NCBI GenBank assembly: GCA_030149325.1
Contig: JASBRS010000071.1
Location: 1 to 64,000 of the forward strand
Direction: 5' to 3'
Length of the DNA: 64,000 nucleotides
DNA from: Deinococci bacterium
GTDB lineage: Bacteria > Deinococcota > Deinococci > Deinococcales > Trueperaceae
Part shown: piece by piece, positions 1 through 7,551 of the stretch
Position numbering within the stretch: the first letter of the stretch is position 1
Layout: each line of letters opens with the position of its first letter
Translations under genes and position numbers: made by a program
The notes under the pieces: model-generated
The model's database searches: none
Seen by the model: the letters and a program-made list of their open reading frames with translations, nothing else
What the model was told of the DNA's origin: nothing

Positions 1-1313
1 AAGTTGGTGTACACCGCGCCCCGTCGGTAGAAGGCGTTGTCGAGCACGCGCAGGTGGAAGGGGATGGTGGTCGCCACGCCCTCGATCACCGTCTCGCGCA
101 GCGCCCGTTGCATCCGCGCGATCGCCTCCTGGCGGCTGGGAGCCCAGGCGATGATCTTGGCGATGAGGCTGTCGTAGTTGGGCGGGATGCGGTAGCCGGC
201 GTAGACGTGCGAATCGACGCGGATGCCGGGCCCGCCGGGCCAGTGGACGTCGCTGATGGTCCCGGCCGAAGGGCGGAAGTCGTGATCCGGGTCCTCGGCC
301 GTGATGCGCACCTCGATGGCGTGCCCTTCGATGCGCACGTCCTCCTGCTTGAGCGACAGCCCCATGCCGGCCGCCACCCGGAACTGCTCCTGCACCAGAT
401 CGAAGCGCGTGATCATCTCGGTGGCGGGGTGCTCGACCTGGATCCGCGTGTTCATCTCGCTGAAGTAGAAGTTGCCGTCGCGATCGAGCAGGAACTCGCA
501 GGTCCCGGCGCCGCGGTAGTCGATGAAGCGAGCCAGCCGCACCGCGGCCTCGGTGATGCGATCCCGGAGGTCCTCGTCCACCAGGCTGGGCGCCTCCTCC
601 AGCACCTTCTGGTAGCGGCGCTGGATCGAGCAGTCGCGCTCGAAGAAGTGGATGACGTTCCCCTGGCCGTCCCCGAACACCTGCACCTCGATGTGCTTGG
701 GCTCCTCCAGGTACTTCTCCATGTAGAGCTCGGGGTTGCCGAAGGCCGCGCGGGCCTCCTCCTGGGCGTTGACGAACTGCCGCTCGAGGTCGGGGAAGCT
801 GTGCACCACGCGCATGCCGCGCCCACCGCCGCCCGCCGAGGCCTTCAGGATGAGGGGGAACCCGATGCGCTCGACGAAGGTGCGTGCGGCATCGAGGTCC
901 TTGAGCGGCTCGGAGCCCGGCGTGATGGGCACACCCGCCTCCTCGGCGAGCCTGCGGGCCGCGGCCTTGTCGCCGATGCGCTGGATGTTCTCCGCTCGGG
1001 GGCCGATGAACACCAGGTTGTGCTCCTCGCACTTCTCGGCGAACTCGGCGTTCTCGGCCAGGAAGCCGTAGCCGGGGTGGATCGCTTCGGCCCCGGTGAC
1101 GAGCGCCGCCGACAGCAGGTTGCGCACGTTCAGGTAGCTCGCGCCTGCGGGCGCCGGACCGATGCAGATCGCCTCGTCGGCGAGCAGCACCGGGAGCGAG
1201 GTCTCGTCGGCCTGCGAGTACACCACCACCGTCTGGATACCCAGCTCACGCGCTGCGCGCAGCACGCGCAGGGCGATCTCCCCGCGATTGGCGATCAGGA
1301 TCTTGCGGAACAC
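1..1313 (-). CDS. accC: Biotin carboxylase subunit of acetyl-CoA carboxylase (3' end outside window)
   Basis: ATP-dependent carboxylation of biotin on AccB, the first half-reaction of acetyl-CoA carboxylase in fatty-acid synthesis. Read on the minus strand from a GTG at 1313, the protein begins MFRKILIANRGEIALRVLRA, the family N-terminus. It continues with the glycine-rich ATP-grasp loop (SAGGGGRGMR), EKYLEEPKHIE, and the MNTRIQVEHP catalytic segment. About 437 residues are visible and the sequence reaches VYTN near position 1, so only roughly ten residues of a usual 445-450 are missing. It starts 19 bases after the accB stop, giving the order efp-accB-accC. The start codon is GTG; no nearer ATG fits the family N-terminus. 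Confidence 0.95.
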   Translation of the reverse strand, partial: MFRKILIANRGEIALRVLRAARELGIQTVVVYSQADETSLPVLLADEAICIGPAPAGASYLNVRNLLSAALVTGAEAIHPGYGFLAENAEFAEKCEEHNLVFIGPRAENIQRIGDKAAARRLAEEAGVPITPGSEPLKDLDAARTFVERIGFPLILKASAGGGGRGMRVVHSFPDLERQFVNAQEEARAAFGNPELYMEKYLEEPKHIEVQVFGDGQGNVIHFFERDCSIQRRYQKVLEEAPSLVDEDLRDRITEAAVRLARFIDYRGAGTCEFLLDRDGNFYFSEMNTRIQVEHPATEMITRFDLVQEQFRVAAGMGLSLKQEDVRIEGHAIEVRITAEDPDHDFRPSAGTISDVHWPGGPGIRVDSHVYAGYRIPPNYDSLIAKIIAWAPSRQEAIARMQRALRETVIEGVATTIPFHLRVLDNAFYRRGAVYTN

Positions 1314-1332
1314 GTCGCCGCCTACCCCGGCC

Positions 1333-1818
1333 TCAGGCCGGCTCGATACGGAACAGGACCTGACCGTACTCGACCGGGTCCTCGTTGTGGACCAGGACCT
1401 CGCGCACGACCCCGGACGTCTCGGCCTCGATCTCGTTCATGAGCTTCATCGCCTCGATGATGCACAGCACGGCGCCGGCCTCGACCCGGTCCCCGACCTT
1501 GACGTAGGCGGGCGAATCGGGCGCCGGGGCGGCGTAGTAGGTGCCCACGATCGGTGCCGTGACCTCGACCCAGTGCGACGGCGTCTCCGGCTCGGAGGGC
1601 GCGTCCGTGGCGGGCGCCGCCGGGGCCACAGCGGCCGGGGCGGCCTGCGTCGCGGGCTGCGCCGCCGGCTGCGGCACCGTCGTCACCACCGTCGGCGCCG
1701 CGGCCGGCTCGGGCCCGCGCTTCACGTTGAGCTTGTACTCCTCGGTCTCGTAGCTGAACTCGCGGACCTCGGACGCGGCGAGGGCGTCGAGCAGGCGCTT
1801 GATGTCCTTGACGTCCAT
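1333..1818 (-). CDS. accB: Biotin carboxyl carrier protein of acetyl-CoA carboxylase
   Basis: Carries biotin between AccC and the carboxyltransferase in fatty-acid synthesis. About 161 residues. An N-terminal helix (MDVKDIKRLLDAL) is followed by an Ala/Pro-rich flexible linker at about residues 45-90 and a C-terminal biotinyl domain with EAMKLMNE; the biotinylated lysine is near residue 125. Two starts are possible. The ATG at 1818 shares its A with the efp stop codon (TGATG), a typical coupled start, and is preferred. An in-frame GTG lies one codon upstream at 1821. Usual length for the family. Confidence 0.95.
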   Translation of the reverse strand: MDVKDIKRLLDALAASEVREFSYETEEYKLNVKRGPEPAAAPTVVTTVPQPAAQPATQAAPAAVAPAAPATDAPSEPETPSHWVEVTAPIVGTYYAAPAPDSPAYVKVGDRVEAGAVLCIIEAMKLMNEIEAETSGVVREVLVHNEDPVEYGQVLFRIEPA

Positions 1819-2375
1819 CACGCACGCCCCAGGTACTCACCGCTGCGGGTGTCGACGCGGATGACCTCGCCCTGCTCGATGAACAACGGCACGTTGACCG
1901 TCGCTCCCGACTCGAGCTGTGCCGGCTTGGTGCCTCCCGAGACGGTGTCGCCACGCACGCCGGGGTCGGTCTGGATGATCTCCAGCTCGACCACGTTCGG
2001 CAACGTCACCTTGAGGGGTCGGCCCTGGTAGTAGTCCACGGTCACCTCCAGGTTGGGCTTCAGGAAGCGTGCGGTCTCACCGATCTGGTCGCGCGTCAGC
2101 AGCGGCTGCTCGAAGGTCTCCAGGTCCATGAAGGTGAACTGGTCGCCGTCGGCGTACAGGAACTGCATCTGGCGATAGTCGATGAAGATGTCCTGCAGCT
2201 TCTCGGTGGCGTTGAACGTGCGCTCCACGATCGAGCCCGTCTCCAAGCTGCGGAACTTGCCGACGACCTTGGCCCCCCCGCGCCCGATCTTCTGGTGCTG
2301 GTAGTCCAGGCACTCCCACAGGCCGCCGTCCATCTCGACCTTCGTTCCGTTTCGCAGCTCCGTCACACTGATCAT
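1818..2375 (-). CDS. efp: Elongation factor P
   Basis: Binds stalled ribosomes and speeds peptide-bond formation at polyproline stretches. 185 residues in the usual three beta-barrel domains: KOW-like domain 1 (1-65), a central domain, and an OB-fold C-terminal domain with the family signature around GDTVSGGTKPA. The domain 1 loop tip is GRGG with Arg32, so EpmA-type lysylation of a lysine is not possible here. The sequence (start MISVTELRNGTKVEMDGGLW) is of the Thermus/Deinococcus type. A GGAGG lies seven bases before the ATG. First gene of an efp-accB-accC operon, an association also seen in other bacteria. Confidence 0.96.
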   Translation of the reverse strand: MISVTELRNGTKVEMDGGLWECLDYQHQKIGRGGAKVVGKFRSLETGSIVERTFNATEKLQDIFIDYRQMQFLYADGDQFTFMDLETFEQPLLTRDQIGETARFLKPNLEVTVDYYQGRPLKVTLPNVVELEIIQTDPGVRGDTVSGGTKPAQLESGATVNVPLFIEQGEVIRVDTRSGEYLGRA

Positions 2376-2454
2376 GCACTAGCCTCCGACGTATCACGGC
2401 GCGCACCGCAGTCCAAGCGACGGCACGCGCTCGCGGAAGTTCAAGACGCAGCAC

Positions 2455-2460
2455 AGTGTA
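2455..2460 (-). promoter_or_regulatory. Probable -10 element for efp-accB-accC
   Basis: TACACT on the minus strand, about 80 bases before the efp ATG, implying a leader of roughly 70 bases. No convincing -35 was seen. Confidence 0.4.
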
Positions 2461-2515
2461 GCACCTGATCGCCGCCGCCCCCGAGGCCGCGAGGGGGAGC
2501 TGCGGCGGGGTCCGG

Positions 2516-3418
2516 CTAGTCCCCCAGGTCGACGATCGACGGCGCCAGTCCGGCCTGCTCGATCATCTGCTGGTAGCGCGCGGCGTCGAGCTCGCCGGCG
2601 GCGCCGTCGATGGCCACGAACGCTGCCTCCAGCAGGTTGGTCCCGACGCTCCGCCCGTCGAAGCGGGGCGTGGTGGTGATGAGGCGGCGGACGCCGCGAC
2701 CGCGCAGGAACTCGACGTCGGCCGCGGTGGTGGTGTTGGTGAGCACCGTCTTGCCGGTCATGTCGGCGGGGGCGTAGCGGCGGATGTAGTGCCAGTCGCC
2801 GGCGATGACGTCGGCCCAGCGGTAGTAGCGCTCGAAGCGCTCGGTGGTGGTGTCCTTCTCCTGGCTCGAGCCGACCGGGTAGAGCCAGCGGAAGGGGAGC
2901 TGCACGAAGATCGGCAGCAGCACCGTGGCAAGGGCGTGGAGGGTGCCGAGCCGGTACAGCGGGATCGGCAGACCCAGCGAGAAGATGAAGTCGCCGAACA
3001 GCACCTCGGCCCCCTGCGCGACCAGCTCCTCGGCCATCCCGAAGCGGTCCAGCGCCGACACCATCAGCACCCGGCGGCCCGCCCAGGGCGTGGCTTCGCT
3101 CAGCGAGCGGACCATCGCCCGCTCGAGGCTGTTCTTCAGGCCGGCGCCGCACACCACCGGCGTGCGGCGCGCCGCCGCCGCGAGGCGGCGGGAGTCGCGG
3201 AAGGCGTAGCGCCGGCCACCGACCTGCAGGAACAGGTCGATGCCGCCCAGTCCGATGGCGTCGACCTTGCCGTCGAGCTCGGCGATCGAGCTGCGCGCCG
3301 CCTCCATGTCCCCCTGCGTACCGCGGCGCTCGATGTGGATCTCCTCGCCGAGGATGTTCACCACCTGGTCGGTATCGCGAGCGGCGGAACCGAGCGAGAC
3401 GCTGACGACATGTTTCAT
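2516..3418 (-). CDS. Conserved Deinococcota protein, often named quinate 5-dehydrogenase
   Basis: 300 residues. The N-terminus MKHVVSVSLGSAARD and the GLGGIDLFLQVGGRRYAFRD segment (about residues 57-76) match, from memory, a Thermus/Deinococcus family that databases label quinate 5-dehydrogenase. I see no Rossmann dinucleotide loop or shikimate-dehydrogenase active-site motif that would support that reaction, so the name should be treated as unproven. The protein looks soluble, with conserved LITTTPRFDGRS and NLLEAAFVA segments near the C-terminus. It begins seven bases downstream of a TATCCT box, without a ribosome-binding site, as expected for a leaderless transcript. Monocistronic between efp and the GNAT gene. 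Confidence 0.8.
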   Translation of the reverse strand: MKHVVSVSLGSAARDTDQVVNILGEEIHIERRGTQGDMEAARSSIAELDGKVDAIGLGGIDLFLQVGGRRYAFRDSRRLAAAARRTPVVCGAGLKNSLERAMVRSLSEATPWAGRRVLMVSALDRFGMAEELVAQGAEVLFGDFIFSLGLPIPLYRLGTLHALATVLLPIFVQLPFRWLYPVGSSQEKDTTTERFERYYRWADVIAGDWHYIRRYAPADMTGKTVLTNTTTAADVEFLRGRGVRRLITTTPRFDGRSVGTNLLEAAFVAIDGAAGELDAARYQQMIEQAGLAPSIVDLGD

Positions 3419-3425
3419 GGCGGAA

Positions 3426-3431
3426 AGGATA
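3426..3431 (-). promoter_or_regulatory. -10 element of a leaderless promoter
   Basis: TATCCT on the minus strand, separated by seven bases from the ATG at 3418. Transcription would begin at or next to the start codon. Confidence 0.5.
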
Positions 3432-3521
3432 CACCGCCGTAGGGACCCGCGCGGCGGACCCGGCCCCTACGCGATCCCGGCGAGGCCGCAGGCCGTAGCC
3501 GGCGCCGCGGCCCGCTCCGGC

Positions 3522-4058
3522 TCAGCTCAGCTTCTTGGCGTACCAGTCGAGAACGGGCTTGGCGTCGATGGCGAAGGCGTAGCCGAGGCGCTCCCAGAAG
3601 CGGCGCGCGCGGGGGTTGCGCCCGTAGATGCTCGCCAGGATGCGCTGGCTGCGACCGCGCAGCCGCTCCTCCAGGTCGCGCACGCAGCGGCCGCCGATGC
3701 CCCGCCCCTGGACGTCGCCGCCCACCAGCAGCAGGTTGACGGTGGCGTCGCCGGTCTCGGGGTAGTCGAGCTTGTAGTCGAGGTAGCCGACCACCTGACG
3801 GCCGCTGACCGGGTCGGTCAGGGCCTCGTCGCGGGGGGCCTGCTGGCGCGGGGGAAGCAGCACCAGCTCGATGTGGCGGCGGGCGTCGCGCGCCGCGGTC
3901 TCGAGGTCGGTCCGGACCTCGGCCAACGTGGGCACCGGGATGGAGATCACGTCGAAGTATCCGGGCGTCTTGGTGTAGAGGCGGTGGACGATGGCGGCGT
4001 CCGAGGCATCGGCGGGACGCGTCAGAGCGCCGGGGGAGGTCAGGTTCAATGAGTTCAT
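3522..4058 (-). CDS. GNAT-family N-acetyltransferase
   Basis: 178 residues from the ATG at 4058 (MNSLNLTSPG), preferred over a longer reading to 4151 because GGAG sits about eight bases upstream of it. It has the GNAT fold order: an N-terminal helix pair, the VGYLDYKLDYPETGDATVNLLLVGGDVQGRGIGGRCV core with the acetyl-CoA pyrophosphate loop (Q/R-x-x-G-x-G/A, here QGRGIG), and the C-terminal RNPRARRFWERLGY motif. The substrate cannot be told from sequence; it could acetylate a small molecule or a protein N-terminus. Single gene on the minus strand, back to back with the spt operon. Confidence 0.85.
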   Translation of the reverse strand: MNSLNLTSPGALTRPADASDAAIVHRLYTKTPGYFDVISIPVPTLAEVRTDLETAARDARRHIELVLLPPRQQAPRDEALTDPVSGRQVVGYLDYKLDYPETGDATVNLLLVGGDVQGRGIGGRCVRDLEERLRGRSQRILASIYGRNPRARRFWERLGYAFAIDAKPVLDWYAKKLS

Positions 4059-4108
4059 CGGGGCACTCCAAGCAGGCACTGCACGTCGGCTGTGACGGCC
4101 ACGACGCG

Positions 4109-4114
4109 AGTATA
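4109..4114 (-). promoter_or_regulatory. -10 element for the GNAT gene
   Basis: TATACT on the minus strand, about 50 bases before the ATG at 4058, giving a leader of about 45 bases that contains the GGAG site. Confidence 0.45.
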
Positions 4115-4272
4115 ACGCGTTCCGGACGGTGCGCGCGGAGGACTGGCTCACATCTGCCGGGCCTCGGGCGGCCCCGGCCGAGGCCGCCGCGCCACCGCCC
4201 TCCGACGGCGGCCGGGAGCCCCCTCGGCTTGCGCGCCGACGGCGCCATTGCGTAGGGTGGACCGTGCTCGAC

Positions 4273-4295
4273 CCCCCGAGGGACGCTCTCGGGGG
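4273..4295 (+). promoter_or_regulatory. Perfect inverted repeat just upstream of the spt -10 box
   Basis: An eight-base arm CCCCCGAG (4273-4280) is repeated in inverse as CTCGGGGG (4288-4295) around a seven-base loop. It covers the position where the -35 element would lie for the TATAGT box at 4303-4308. It could be an operator or, as RNA, a hairpin; the region has no T-run. Confidence 0.4.
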
Positions 4296-4302
4296 TGCGT
4301 GC

Positions 4303-4308
4303 TATAGT
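4303..4308 (+). promoter_or_regulatory. -10 element for the spt operon
   Basis: TATAGT, 35 bases before the TTG start of spt, leaving a leader of about 29 bases that carries the GGGAGG ribosome-binding site. Confidence 0.5.
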
Positions 4309-4343
4309 GTCGCAATTGGCTCACAGCCGTGTGGGAGGAAGTC

Positions 4344-5600
4344 TTGTCAGACGCCGTTGACACCCGCCGCGCCCCGGCGGTCGAGGACGAGACCGAGCTG
4401 CGCTCGGCCCGCTCCCGGGACGCCTTCGCGAAGGCCCTGACGTTCAGCCGAGCCGAAGAGGCCGAGGCGGCGGGCGTTCACCCCTACTTCAAACCGATCG
4501 CCGCTCAGTTCGGCGGGACCGTCCGCGCCAACGGGCGCGACATGGTCATCACCGGTTCCAACGACTACCTCGGGCTGACCCAGGACCCTCGCCTCAAGGC
4601 TGCCGCGCGCGCCGCCCTCGACGACTTCGGTACCAGTTGCACCGGGTCGCGCTTCCTCACCGGCACCCTGACGCTGCACGAGACGCTGGAGACGCGCCTG
4701 GCCGGCTTCCTGAACAAGGAATCGGCGCTGACGTTCAGCGCCGGCTACCTCGGCTGCCTGTCGGTGGTGAGCGCGCTGGCGGGTCGCCACGACATCCTCT
4801 ACTACGACCGCGAGAACCACGCCTCGCTCTACGACGCGGCGCGCCTCTCGTTCGCGACCCTGCGCAAGTACGACCACAACGACCTCGAGCACCTCGACCG
4901 CCTGCTGGCCGCCGATGCCGACAAGCCCGGCGGGCGCATCATCGTGTCGGACGGGGTGTTCTCGATGAGCGGGCACATCGCCGACCTTCCCGGGCTGGTG
5001 GAGCTCAAGCGCCGCTACGGGGCCCGGCTGATCGTCGACGACGCCCACGCCACCGGCGTGCTGGGCGCCAGCGGGCGCGGGAGCGGCGAGCACTTCGGCC
5101 TCGAGGACGACGTCGACGTCATCGTCGGCACCTTCTCGAAGTCGTTCGCCAGCGTCGGCGGCTTCATGGCCGGCGAGCGCAAGGTCGTCGAGTTCGTCAA
5201 GCACCACGCCCGCCCCTTCATCTTCACGGCCGCCCTGCCCGCCATGCAGATGGCCGCCGCCCTGCAGGCGCTGGAGATCATGGAAAGCGAGAGCGAACAC
5301 CGCGAGCGGCTGTGGCGCAACGTCGCGCGCTTCAAGAACGGCATGCGCGACCTCGGCTTCGACACCCTCGGCTCCGAGACGCCCATCGTGCCGGTGCTGA
5401 TCGGCGAGGACGAGCGCGCCCTGGCCTTCTGGAAGGCCCTCTGGGACGCTTCCGTGTTCACCACCCCGGCCTTGCCGCCGGGCGTACCGCCCGGCAAGTC
5501 GATCATCCGGACGAGCGTCAACGCCAACCACACCGATGCCGAGCTCGACCAGTTGCTCTCCGCCTTCGAGACGGTGGGCCGCGCGCTCGGGGTCATCTGA
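4344..5600 (+). CDS. spt: Serine palmitoyltransferase-like PLP enzyme
   Basis: Condenses serine with a fatty acyl thioester to 3-ketosphinganine, the first step of sphingolipid synthesis. 418 residues from TTG 4344, chosen because GGGAGG lies six bases upstream; an earlier GTG at 4329 lies before that site. Alpha-oxoamine synthase fold: GSNDYLGL, FGTSCTGSRFLTGTLTLHETLE (GSRxLxGT is typical of bacterial SPT, where KBL has VRFICGT), NHAS histidine near 159, VDDAH, and GTFSKSFASVGGF with the PLP lysine near 266. HARPFIFTAALP and the C-terminal RTSVNANHT also match SPT. The two following genes resemble ceramide synthase and ceramide reductase. KBL or BioF are less likely: there is no tdh or biotin gene nearby. 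Confidence 0.85.
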   Translation: MSDAVDTRRAPAVEDETELRSARSRDAFAKALTFSRAEEAEAAGVHPYFKPIAAQFGGTVRANGRDMVITGSNDYLGLTQDPRLKAAARAALDDFGTSCTGSRFLTGTLTLHETLETRLAGFLNKESALTFSAGYLGCLSVVSALAGRHDILYYDRENHASLYDAARLSFATLRKYDHNDLEHLDRLLAADADKPGGRIIVSDGVFSMSGHIADLPGLVELKRRYGARLIVDDAHATGVLGASGRGSGEHFGLEDDVDVIVGTFSKSFASVGGFMAGERKVVEFVKHHARPFIFTAALPAMQMAAALQALEIMESESEHRERLWRNVARFKNGMRDLGFDTLGSETPIVPVLIGEDERALAFWKALWDASVFTTPALPPGVPPGKSIIRTSVNANHTDAELDQLLSAFETVGRALGVI

Positions 5601-5625
5601 ATCCCAAGAGCAAGGGGTGAGCCGC

Positions 5626-6738
5626 ATGGTGGAGGTCAAGAAGGTCGCGACGAAACGCGATCTTACCCGCTTCATCGATTACGTCTACGACAAGTACCGG
5701 GGCGACCCGACCTTCGTTCCACCCCTGAGGATGGGCGAGTTCGACAAGCTCAACCCGAAGAAGAACCCCTTCTTCGAGCACGGCCGCATCACGCCCTACC
5801 TGGCCGAGCGCGACGGACGCGTCGTGGGCAGGATCGCCTGCGTCGACAACGATGCCCACAACGAGCAGTTCGGTGACAACCTGGTGTTCTTCGGCTTCTT
5901 CGAGGCCGAGGACGAGGAGGTCGCGGGCGCCCTGTTCGGAGCCGTGGAGGCCGAGGCGCGTGCGCTGGGCCGCAACGCCGTGCGCGGGCCCGCCAACCCC
6001 ACCATGGACGACGGCGCCGGCTTCCAGATCGACGCCTTCGACACCAAGCCGTACATCATGATGCCGCAGAACCCCCCGCAGTACCTGGGCTTCGCCGAGG
6101 GCGCGGGCTACGCCAAGATCAAGGACCTCTACGCCTGGCACATCGACATCGAACACGGCGCCACCGAGCGGCTCGAGCGCATGGCCGATCGCGTCCGCAA
6201 GCGCTACGACATCGTGGTGCGTCCCGCCGAGATGAAGAACTTCAAGCGTGAGGTCGGGCTGCTCAAGCACCTCTACACCGTCGCCTGGGAGGAGAACTGG
6301 GGCCAGGTCCGCGGCACCGACGCCGAGTTCGACTACCTCGCCAACGACCTGAAGATGATCCTGGAGCCCGAGCTGGCGCTGTTCCTGGAGTACAAGGGCG
6401 AGACGGTGGGGCTGTCGATCACCATCCCCGACATCAACCAGGTGCTGGCCAGGACCGGCAACGGCCGCCTCTTCCCCACCGGCATCTTCCACCTGCTCAA
6501 CCGCAAGAAGATCATCACCCAGGGGCGCCTGGCCATCCTCGGGGTGCTGCCGGAGTACCGCCACAAGGGCTTCGAGATCGTGCTCATCGCCGAGTCGGCG
6601 CGGGCCGGCCGGAAGCTCGGCTACACCGGTGGCGAGTGCAGTTGGGTGCTGGAGGACAACGACGCCATGAACCGCGGCATCGAGGCCGCGGGCGCGAAGC
6701 TGTACAAGACCTACCGCATGGTCCAGAAGGCGCTGTGA
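5626..6738 (+). CDS. Long GNAT-fold acyltransferase resembling bacterial ceramide synthase
   Basis: Proposed to N-acylate the sphingoid base made by the upstream SPT. 370 residues from ATG 5626, with a GGGG/GGTGA site just upstream. Visible family features: FVPPL near residue 28, NPKKNPFFEH, VGRIACVDN, the GPANPTMDDGAGFQIDAFDT block at about 115-134, YLGFAEGAGYAKIKDLYAW, and a C-terminal GNAT half with LGVLPEYRHKGFE as the CoA/ACP loop. It is much longer than ordinary GNATs (about 160), as in the family that includes the Caulobacter bCerS and Bacteroidetes homologues next to spt. It lies 25 bases after spt, in the same operon. The assignment rests on remembered family resemblance plus context. 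Confidence 0.7.
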   Translation: MVEVKKVATKRDLTRFIDYVYDKYRGDPTFVPPLRMGEFDKLNPKKNPFFEHGRITPYLAERDGRVVGRIACVDNDAHNEQFGDNLVFFGFFEAEDEEVAGALFGAVEAEARALGRNAVRGPANPTMDDGAGFQIDAFDTKPYIMMPQNPPQYLGFAEGAGYAKIKDLYAWHIDIEHGATERLERMADRVRKRYDIVVRPAEMKNFKREVGLLKHLYTVAWEENWGQVRGTDAEFDYLANDLKMILEPELALFLEYKGETVGLSITIPDINQVLARTGNGRLFPTGIFHLLNRKKIITQGRLAILGVLPEYRHKGFEIVLIAESARAGRKLGYTGGECSWVLEDNDAMNRGIEAAGAKLYKTYRMVQKAL

Positions 6739-7469
6739 GCGTGCTGCGTTCGGTCGGCATCGTCTTCGCCGACCTGGCGCAGCTCTTCGATCGCAAGCAC
6801 GCGCGGCTGTGGTTCCTGCTGACGGCGGCGCTGTTGCTGCAGGCCGGGTTCTGGTACGTCGCCAGTCCGGGCCCCGCCCTGATGGGCTTCCAGCCCCACA
6901 ACCTGACGACCGGCGTGACCACCGTGGCGTGGTCGTTGGCGTTCCTGCTGGTGGCGCCGGCGGGACTCCTCGCCGTCGTCGGGGTCGACCTGCGCCACGT
7001 CGGCCTGCGCCTCGGCGATGCCCGGTTCGGGCTATCGGCGGCGCTCGGCGGCGCCGTCATCGCCGTGCCGCTGATGTACCTGGGCAGCTTCGACAAGGGG
7101 CTCGAGGCCACCTATCCGTGGGCGGGCGCCTGGGTGGGGCACAGCCTCGTCACCATCCTGGCGTGGGCCGCCATCTACGGGCTGTACTACGTGGCCTTCG
7201 AGTTCTTCTACCGCGGCTTCCTGCAGACGGTGGTCGGCGATGCCTGGGGCACGGCCCAGGGCATCTGGGTCCAGACCATGGCGGCCACCCTGATCCACCT
7301 CGGCAAGCCGATGACCGAGCTGCTGGCGGCGTTGCCCGCCAGCCTGCTGTTCGGGGTCCTGGCCGCCCGCAGCCGCTCGGTCCTGTACTCCACCCTGGTG
7401 CACCTCGTCATCGGGCTGTCCACCGACCTGTTCGTCCTCTACCACCAGGGCCTGCTGCTGCACGGCTGA
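6735..7469 (+). CDS. CPBP-family intramembrane protein
   Basis: 244 residues, starting at a GTG that overlaps the stop codon of the preceding acyltransferase (GTGA), so the two are translationally coupled. It shows about seven hydrophobic segments. The CPBP/CAAX (Abi) motifs are present: E-F-F-Y-R (Glu about 156, Arg about 160; the first glutamate of EExxxR is Phe), a second-motif His near 188 in TLIHLGKP, and a third-motif His near 223 in TLVHLVIG. Members of this family are membrane glutamic proteases or have lost activity. Its substrate is unknown. The position inside the spt operon suggests a link to sphingolipid handling, which is inference only. Confidence 0.8.
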   Translation: MSVLRSVGIVFADLAQLFDRKHARLWFLLTAALLLQAGFWYVASPGPALMGFQPHNLTTGVTTVAWSLAFLLVAPAGLLAVVGVDLRHVGLRLGDARFGLSAALGGAVIAVPLMYLGSFDKGLEATYPWAGAWVGHSLVTILAWAAIYGLYYVAFEFFYRGFLQTVVGDAWGTAQGIWVQTMAATLIHLGKPMTELLAALPASLLFGVLAARSRSVLYSTLVHLVIGLSTDLFVLYHQGLLLHG

Positions 7470-7506
7470 GCGCGCGCGGGGCCGCGGCGACCGGCGCGCA
7501 GGCATC

Positions 7507-7525
7507 GGTCGCCGCTCCGGCGACC
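7507..7525 (+). promoter_or_regulatory. Inverted repeat upstream of the cerR-like gene
   Basis: GGTCGCCG (7507-7514) and CGGCGACC (7518-7525) form a perfect eight-base stem with a three-base loop, ending four bases before a TACGCT box. It may terminate or slow transcription from the upstream genes, or serve as an operator. Chance is possible in such GC-rich DNA. Confidence 0.3.
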
Positions 7526-7528
7526 TGG

Positions 7529-7534
7529 TACGCT
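7529..7534 (+). promoter_or_regulatory. Possible -10 element for the cerR-like gene
   Basis: TACGCT, 17 bases before the ATG at 7552. It would give the reductase its own promoter with a leader of about 11 bases. Weak, without a clear -35. Confidence 0.3.
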
Positions 7535-7551
7535 TGGCGACGGCGGTCGTC

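Noticed and set aside
54-1442. Long plus-strand open frame of 462 codons at the left edge
   Set aside because: It is the complement of the accC and accB coding sequence; the minus strand gives clear biotin carboxylase motifs, and the plus-strand product is a Val/Leu/Asp/Gly-rich artefact of GC-rich DNA.
4115-4270. Search for a small gene or RNA between the GNAT and spt promoters
   Set aside because: Only short GC-rich frames without ribosome sites; no tRNA cloverleaf or known RNA motif was recognised.
4344-5600. Reading the PLP enzyme as 2-amino-3-ketobutyrate ligase or BioF
   Set aside because: The motif is GSRFLTGT rather than the KBL VRFICGT, TFSKS and RPFIFTA match SPT, and neither threonine dehydrogenase nor biotin genes are nearby. 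Not excluded without a tree.
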